DNA of 64,000 nt, taken from positions 1 to 64,000 of the forward strand of contig DGTD01000036.1 in the NCBI GenBank assembly GCA_002396385.1. Direction: 5' to 3'. Below are positions 60,467-64,000 of this stretch, piece by piece. The first letter of the stretch is position 1. Each line of letters begins with the position of its first letter. Below the pieces are notes generated by a model. It searched no databases, had not been told where the DNA came from, and was given only the letters and a program-made list of their open reading frames with translations. A program made the position numbers and the translations under genes. Origin of the DNA: Bacteroidales bacterium UBA4345. Lineage in GTDB: Bacteria; Bacteroidota; Bacteroidia; Bacteroidales; Paludibacteraceae.

Positions 60467-61171
60467 ATGCTTATGAAGACGAAGATTTTCAACCTTATTA
60501 TTCTCGACAAGAGCGGTTCTATGAGCAATATTGCTAGTGCGGCTATTGCCGGTGTTAACGAAACCGTTGGCTCTATCAAGGCTTCCGCTAAGAAGCATTG
60601 CGAAGATCAGGAACACTTTTTCTCTCTAGTGGCTTTCTGTGAGTGCGAGCGCAAGTACATTTTCGAGAATGTACCTATTGCCGACGTGAAACCTATCTCT
60701 GCGGCCGATTACCAGCCTTGTTGCGGTACTCCGCTTTACGATGCCGTCGGCATTACGCTACACCAGTTGGAAAAAGACGTGGCGAAAGATGAGAATGCTG
60801 TGGCACAGGTGACGATTATTACCGATGGCTACGAGAATGCTTCGAAGGAGTATTCCGGAAACGCTGTGAAGAGGCTTATTGAAGACCTGAAAAAGAAAGG
60901 ATGGACGTTCGCCTTTATTGGTGCTAACCAAGATGCCGATGCTGTCGCTTTCTCTATCTCTATCAACAATTCTATGAACTTCACTGCCGACCAGTCGCAC
61001 ACCAGGGCTATGTTCTCTGCCTTTGCCGGGGCTACTGCCCGTTGGGCCGACCGTGTCAGCTCTTGTATGGAGAGGGCTCCTAAGGGAAAATGTGCTGCTG
61101 CTGTGCTTAGTGCTGAAGAGGAGGCTTGCGAGTTCTTCTCGGACGACGACAAGGAACGGGCCAACAATTGA
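60467..61171 (+). CDS. VWA-domain protein
   Basis: 234 residues. Von Willebrand A domain with an intact MIDAS site: LIILDKSGSMS (DxSxS, residues ~11-18), the Thr in CCGTPLYDAVG (~87) and IITDGYENAS (Asp near 121). No signal peptide, so cytoplasmic. Such proteins bind metal-dependent ligands; stand-alone forms of this type resemble those of TerY/tellurite-type groups. A second ATG at 60473 is also possible. Own terminator follows. Confidence 0.85.
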   Translation: MLMKTKIFNLIILDKSGSMSNIASAAIAGVNETVGSIKASAKKHCEDQEHFFSLVAFCECERKYIFENVPIADVKPISAADYQPCCGTPLYDAVGITLHQLEKDVAKDENAVAQVTIITDGYENASKEYSGNAVKRLIEDLKKKGWTFAFIGANQDADAVAFSISINNSMNFTADQSHTRAMFSAFAGATARWADRVSSCMERAPKGKCAAAVLSAEEEACEFFSDDDKERANN

Positions 61172-61188
61172 ATGCTCTAACAATGTTT

Positions 61189-61225
61189 AAGCGGGTGCTC
61201 CTGAACTGGAACACCCGCTTTTATT
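61189..61225 (+). terminator. Terminator of the VWA gene
   Basis: Stem AAGCGGGTG/CACCCGCTT (61189-61197 with 61212-61220), then TTATTGT. Confidence 0.88.
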
Positions 61226-61250
61226 GTCGTGATTTCTCTTGCTGTCTCTA

Positions 61251-61386
61251 AAAAAACGTCTCCTACTTTTCACAAGCGGGAGACGCACCTAAAATGTTAT
61301 GTTGTTTTTGTAATTCATTAATGAAAAAACCTAATTAACCTAATTATTTCTTGCCTTTATAAGAGTTGTTTGTTTTTCTAAATTGC
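61251..61386 (-). ncRNA. Candidate small non-coding RNA (about 135 nt)
   Basis: On the minus strand a complete promoter is found at 61392-61421 (TTG, 19 bases, TATATTTG). About 120 bases on, a 7-bp stem CGTCTCC/GGAGACG (61257-61263 with 61279-61285) is followed by TTTTTTT. No protein gene lies between; the longest ATG frame is 9 codons. The body holds a direct repeat (AATAATTAGGTTAATTAGG) and a TTCATTAATGAA palindrome. The unit ends before the VWA terminator on the other strand. Confidence 0.6.
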
Positions 61387-61391
61387 AATTG

Positions 61392-61421
61392 CAAATATAT
61401 AAAATAATTTTGAATGAACAA
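61392..61421 (-). promoter_or_regulatory. Promoter of the candidate small RNA
   Basis: Minus strand TTG (61419-61421), 19 bases, TATATTTG (61392-61399). Confidence 0.7.
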
Positions 61422-61707
61422 TACTCGGCAATAAAATATTTGCATATTTCTTTTGTTTTCTCCAAAATGTTGTTCAATTCTTTATTGATAGGCTATTTTG
61501 TGATACCGAACATTTCGCCTTTGAAAAAACACGGATTTAGTTTGTTTTGTTGCTCTTTCTGTCCTATTTTATTGTACCTTAGTTGGTGGTTATTCTGTTG
61601 GTCGGAAACGCAGGGTGTCTCCTTCATTCGTTGTCTGGTGCCGGATGGTTTTGTGGCGGACTTCAATAACCCGTTGTGAGTTAAACGTTAAAGTATTTTT
61701 CAAGTGT
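61422..61707. other. AT-rich upstream region of the unknown gene at 61708
   Basis: About 285 bases with open frames but no codon pattern that I can support; TATTTTTC before the ATG is one base away from a -7 element. Confidence 0.35.
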
Positions 61708-62937
61708 ATGGATTTCTCTTTTTCCTCTAATCTTCCCTACGGCAAGTTGTTCCTTTGTTACAATCCGGCAAGAGAGGCCCCTTCTGCTGCTGTTGTTGAT
61801 TGTGTAAAGGAGGCTGTTTCGAATTATTTGCCTTGCTTTGAGGTGCTTTTGCTGCCGACGGCTGCCGATACCGACGGCTTGCTTATGGCCCGACGCTTCA
61901 ATCTGGGGGTGGTTAGTGGTGGATATGGTGTTTTGGCTGTTCCTCGGTGCGCGGCTGAATCTCCCGGTATGTGCGCGCGCGGGCTGGCTCTCGGATTGCT
62001 TGATGTGGATTCTTTCAGAAATGAACCGCTCTTGTTCCTTAACAAAGTCCCGTCTGACGCTTCTATGGTTCGGCTTGATGGGTGCGATAGCATGCCTGCT
62101 GAACCTAATGAGGCTAAAATTGGTGTACGGAAACGCTCTTTTTGGGAAAGACTGAAAGAGGGGGCTTCTAGAACTGTTAGGCGCTGTTCCAGTGAGGAAA
62201 AGGGGATGTCTGCAAAAAACTGTGAATCTTCTGGACAATTCGCTGCTGAAGATTCTGAAGCCTCGTTTGAATATGAGTTTTTAGCGGATGAATGCGCTTC
62301 GGGGTTGTCCGATGTCTGCCCGGATGAGGATTCTCTTGAGGGGGAGGGGAGGACTTTACCCGGGGCTATAGAGACATCTGACGGGGGCAACGACCGGACC
62401 GATGCGCTGCTTAAGGAAAAGGAAGAGCTCGCAAAGCAGATTGCCTCGCTCGTACGGCTCTATATACTTAAATATGGTACTGTCGATAACGATAAGATTG
62501 CTGGCCTTTTACAGGGGAAAATGGTGCTGAGGGACGACAAACTCTCTTCGCTGGTCGTTAACAAAGACTGTAGGGTGGTCTTACCCGATTACAACGAGAT
62601 GGAACTCGATTTGGGCGGACCTCTGCACACTTCTCTCTACATCTTGTTCTTACGCCATCCCGAGGGAATCGTCATCAAAAATATATCTGACTACATTGCT
62701 GAGTTGGAAGACATCTATACGATGGTTGCTCCGAATTTCAATACCGCTCCGGTTCACAAACTTGAAGAAACTGACCGTGTGACACAGTCTATCTCTAAAA
62801 TTAACAGGGTGGTCAAGTCGGTGCTGCCTGTCGGCAATGTGGCGGAACAGTACTCCATCAGGGGGGCTAGGAGTAAACCTTACGCTATACCGCTTGCTGC
62901 TATCGATGGTAAGGTGCTGGTTATGCCTAAATTCTAA
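61708..62937 (+). CDS. Large protein of unknown function with a conserved-looking C-terminal domain
   Basis: 409 residues from the ATG at 61708. N-terminal part (about 1-120) is alpha/beta and rich in Leu/Ala; the middle (about 140-240) is a Ser/Glu-rich, probably disordered linker with much lower complexity; the C-terminal domain (about 245-409) reads ASLVRLYILKYGTVDNDKIA, VVLPDYNEMELDLGGPLHTS, LYILFLRHPEGIVIKNISDY, SISKINRVVKSVLP. The regular pattern of that last part suggests a real, conserved family, but I cannot name it. No signal peptide. Its stop overlaps the convergent pepD gene. Confidence 0.75.
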   Translation: MDFSFSSNLPYGKLFLCYNPAREAPSAAVVDCVKEAVSNYLPCFEVLLLPTAADTDGLLMARRFNLGVVSGGYGVLAVPRCAAESPGMCARGLALGLLDVDSFRNEPLLFLNKVPSDASMVRLDGCDSMPAEPNEAKIGVRKRSFWERLKEGASRTVRRCSSEEKGMSAKNCESSGQFAAEDSEASFEYEFLADECASGLSDVCPDEDSLEGEGRTLPGAIETSDGGNDRTDALLKEKEELAKQIASLVRLYILKYGTVDNDKIAGLLQGKMVLRDDKLSSLVVNKDCRVVLPDYNEMELDLGGPLHTSLYILFLRHPEGIVIKNISDYIAELEDIYTMVAPNFNTAPVHKLEETDRVTQSISKINRVVKSVLPVGNVAEQYSIRGARSKPYAIPLAAIDGKVLVMPKF

Positions 62938-64000
62938 CTTGTTTTCAGCCGACTGCTTACAAGCTTTCTGGCTACCTTCAGTATCTCTTCTACGGTCTTC
63001 AACTCGACCCGTTCGCCTGTGCTGTGGGGTGATTTGATGCGCGGCCCGATGCAGGCAATCTCTATGCCCGGATATTTCCGCACGAAGTGGCCGGCTTCCA
63101 GCACAAAGTGCATGGCTACCTTACGGGGGGCGAAACCCAACTCTTGCTTAAAGGTCTCGCCAACTCTTTTAAGAAAGAACGAGTCGCTGTTTTCCTGCCA
63201 GGCGGGGGTGAACGCCTCTGTACTGACGTTTGCTCCGTTCGCTCTGAGGTGTTCCGCTGTCTGGTTGCCCACTTCCTCCATTCTTTGGTCGCTGAAACTA
63301 CGGGTGTGGGTGGTTACCTCTATCTGGTTGTTGGTCTGTTTTAAGACTCCGATGTTGGTGCTTGTCTGCACTGTTCCTGGCATATCTTCCCGCATTTCAA
63401 GCACTCCGTTTGGAATTGCCGCAATGGCTGTTATCAGGCGTTGGCTGTCTGCTGTGCCCAGCAGCCTGCATTGTTCCGACTCGGTCACGCTTATTGTCAG
63501 TTGGCTGTCGGTCTCGTGGAAAGGGGCGATTGTGGCTTTGCCCAGCTCGCTGACTTTTTGGTGCGATAGGTGGCTGGCACATAGGGTGGCGCTGGCCTTC
63601 CCGGCTATGGCGGCGGCGCTGCCTCCGCCTTGCAGTTCCCCTATCTGCAGGTCGTTGCAGGTTGTCTTCAGTTCGTTCAGTAGCTTGAACAGCAACACTA
63701 TCGCATTTCCGTGCCCTTTGTCGATGTCTACGCCCGAGTGCCCGCCTTTGCCGCCTTCTATACTTATTCTCAGGTGTGGTTTGGTTTGGAGGTGGTCCTC
63801 TGGAGCAAAATGCCATTCTGCCTTCTGAATGTAGGCGCCGGCGGCTCCTACGGTTATCGTGTCGAAGTCTTCCGAGTCGAGGTTGATGACTTTCCTTCCC
63901 TTTATGAAGTCCTCCGGCAGGTTGGCGGCTCCGCTCATGCCGTCTTCTTCGTTCGTGGTGGTCAGCACTTCAAGAGGCCCGTGCTGAATTGTGTTGTCGC
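62934..64000 (-). CDS. pepD: Aminoacyl-histidine dipeptidase (M20), N-terminus beyond window
   Basis: At least 355 residues, open at base 64000. The visible part starts within the metal-binding core: DNTIQHGPLEVLTTTNEEDG (ADNG and EE motifs of the PepD type), then GGKGGHSGVDIDKGHGNAIV (M20 dimerisation region with His), GGGSAAAIAGKASATL, and the closing HFVLEAGHFVRKYPGIEIAC, GPRIKSPHSTGERVELKTVE (final metal-binding His). PepD cuts dipeptides such as carnosine-type Xaa-His in the cytoplasm. The AA text TNEEDGMSGA is close to the canonical DEEVGM-GA. Confidence 0.92.
   Translation of the reverse strand, partial: DNTIQHGPLEVLTTTNEEDGMSGAANLPEDFIKGRKVINLDSEDFDTITVGAAGAYIQKAEWHFAPEDHLQTKPHLRISIEGGKGGHSGVDIDKGHGNAIVLLFKLLNELKTTCNDLQIGELQGGGSAAAIAGKASATLCASHLSHQKVSELGKATIAPFHETDSQLTISVTESEQCRLLGTADSQRLITAIAAIPNGVLEMREDMPGTVQTSTNIGVLKQTNNQIEVTTHTRSFSDQRMEEVGNQTAEHLRANGANVSTEAFTPAWQENSDSFFLKRVGETFKQELGFAPRKVAMHFVLEAGHFVRKYPGIEIACIGPRIKSPHSTGERVELKTVEEILKVARKLVSSRLKTS

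Noticed and set aside
1..64000. Prophage, insertion sequence or integrative element
   Set aside because: No integrase, transposase, relaxase, capsid gene or terminal repeat was found.

Overview
The window looks like a chromosome segment of a fibre-degrading member of the Bacteroidales (Prevotellaceae-like, gut or rumen type). The evidence is a TonB-dependent receptor, many Bacteroidetes-restricted families (DUF4270, DUF4421, DUF3316, DUF1599), lipoproteins with acidic export signals after the lipobox cysteine, little Shine-Dalgarno use, and promoters of the Bacteroidetes type (TTTG, 19-20 nt, TAnnTTTG). I see no prophage, insertion sequence, CRISPR array or rRNA operon. Species identity cannot be read from the sequence alone.

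Layout. 1-14215 is mostly on the minus strand. It holds a very large secreted xylanase (two GH11 modules, CBM6, GH8), a TonB receptor operon with a CHY zinc-finger protein, a DUF4419 protein, a double esterase (CE6-CBM6-CE1-CBM6) and an MBOAT/SGNH O-acetylation pair. 14427-22224 is plus-strand housekeeping: parE, tRNA-Gly (minus strand), a CTP synthase homologue, yidC and a sodium symporter. 22214-31171 is a minus-strand envelope-glycan region (four family-2 glycosyltransferases, a flippase, a DUF4421 protein) with a circularly permuted GH16 lichenase and an HD protein. 31558-40743 holds a membrane-anchored AraC-type regulator, tpiA with its DoxX and DUF1599 partners, NUDIX and FHA genes, lipoproteins, a DUF4143 ATPase and a 33-bp tandem array. 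40931-55335 holds a PTH2 hydrolase, two tandem DjlA-like genes, thiD, a GT5-like/DUF4270/ruvX/def run, TerB-like and Usp proteins, a lytic transglycosylase, an S41 peptidase and a DUF3316 protein. 55492-64000 holds a TPR pair, a gene remnant, a creD stress operon with its own repressor-like regulator, a VWA protein, a probable small RNA, a large unknown gene and a partial pepD.

How genes fit together. The xylanase, the double esterase and the lichenase form an extracellular hemicellulose kit: backbone cutting, removal of acetyl and feruloyl side groups, and mixed-linkage glucan cutting. Its architecture recalls Fibrobacter succinogenes (tandem GH11, CE6-CBM6, circularly permuted GH16) more than a typical Sus-type locus, and no SusC/SusD pair is present here.

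The most unusual items are: (1) the CTP synthase homologue at the usual pyrG-yidC position, which lacks both the P-loop lysine and the glutaminase nucleophile cysteine; (2) a promoter-to-terminator unit of about 135 nt with no protein gene (61251-61386, minus); (3) an 11-unit, 33-bp array encoding an 11-residue repeat, interrupted by one extra base in a homopolymer; (4) a pair of matching 17-bp palindromes in front of the two creD-region transcription units; and (5) an extended signal peptide shared by a TonB receptor and a secreted CHY zinc-finger protein. Several gene starts were moved downstream because a promoter element lies over or after the longer start.
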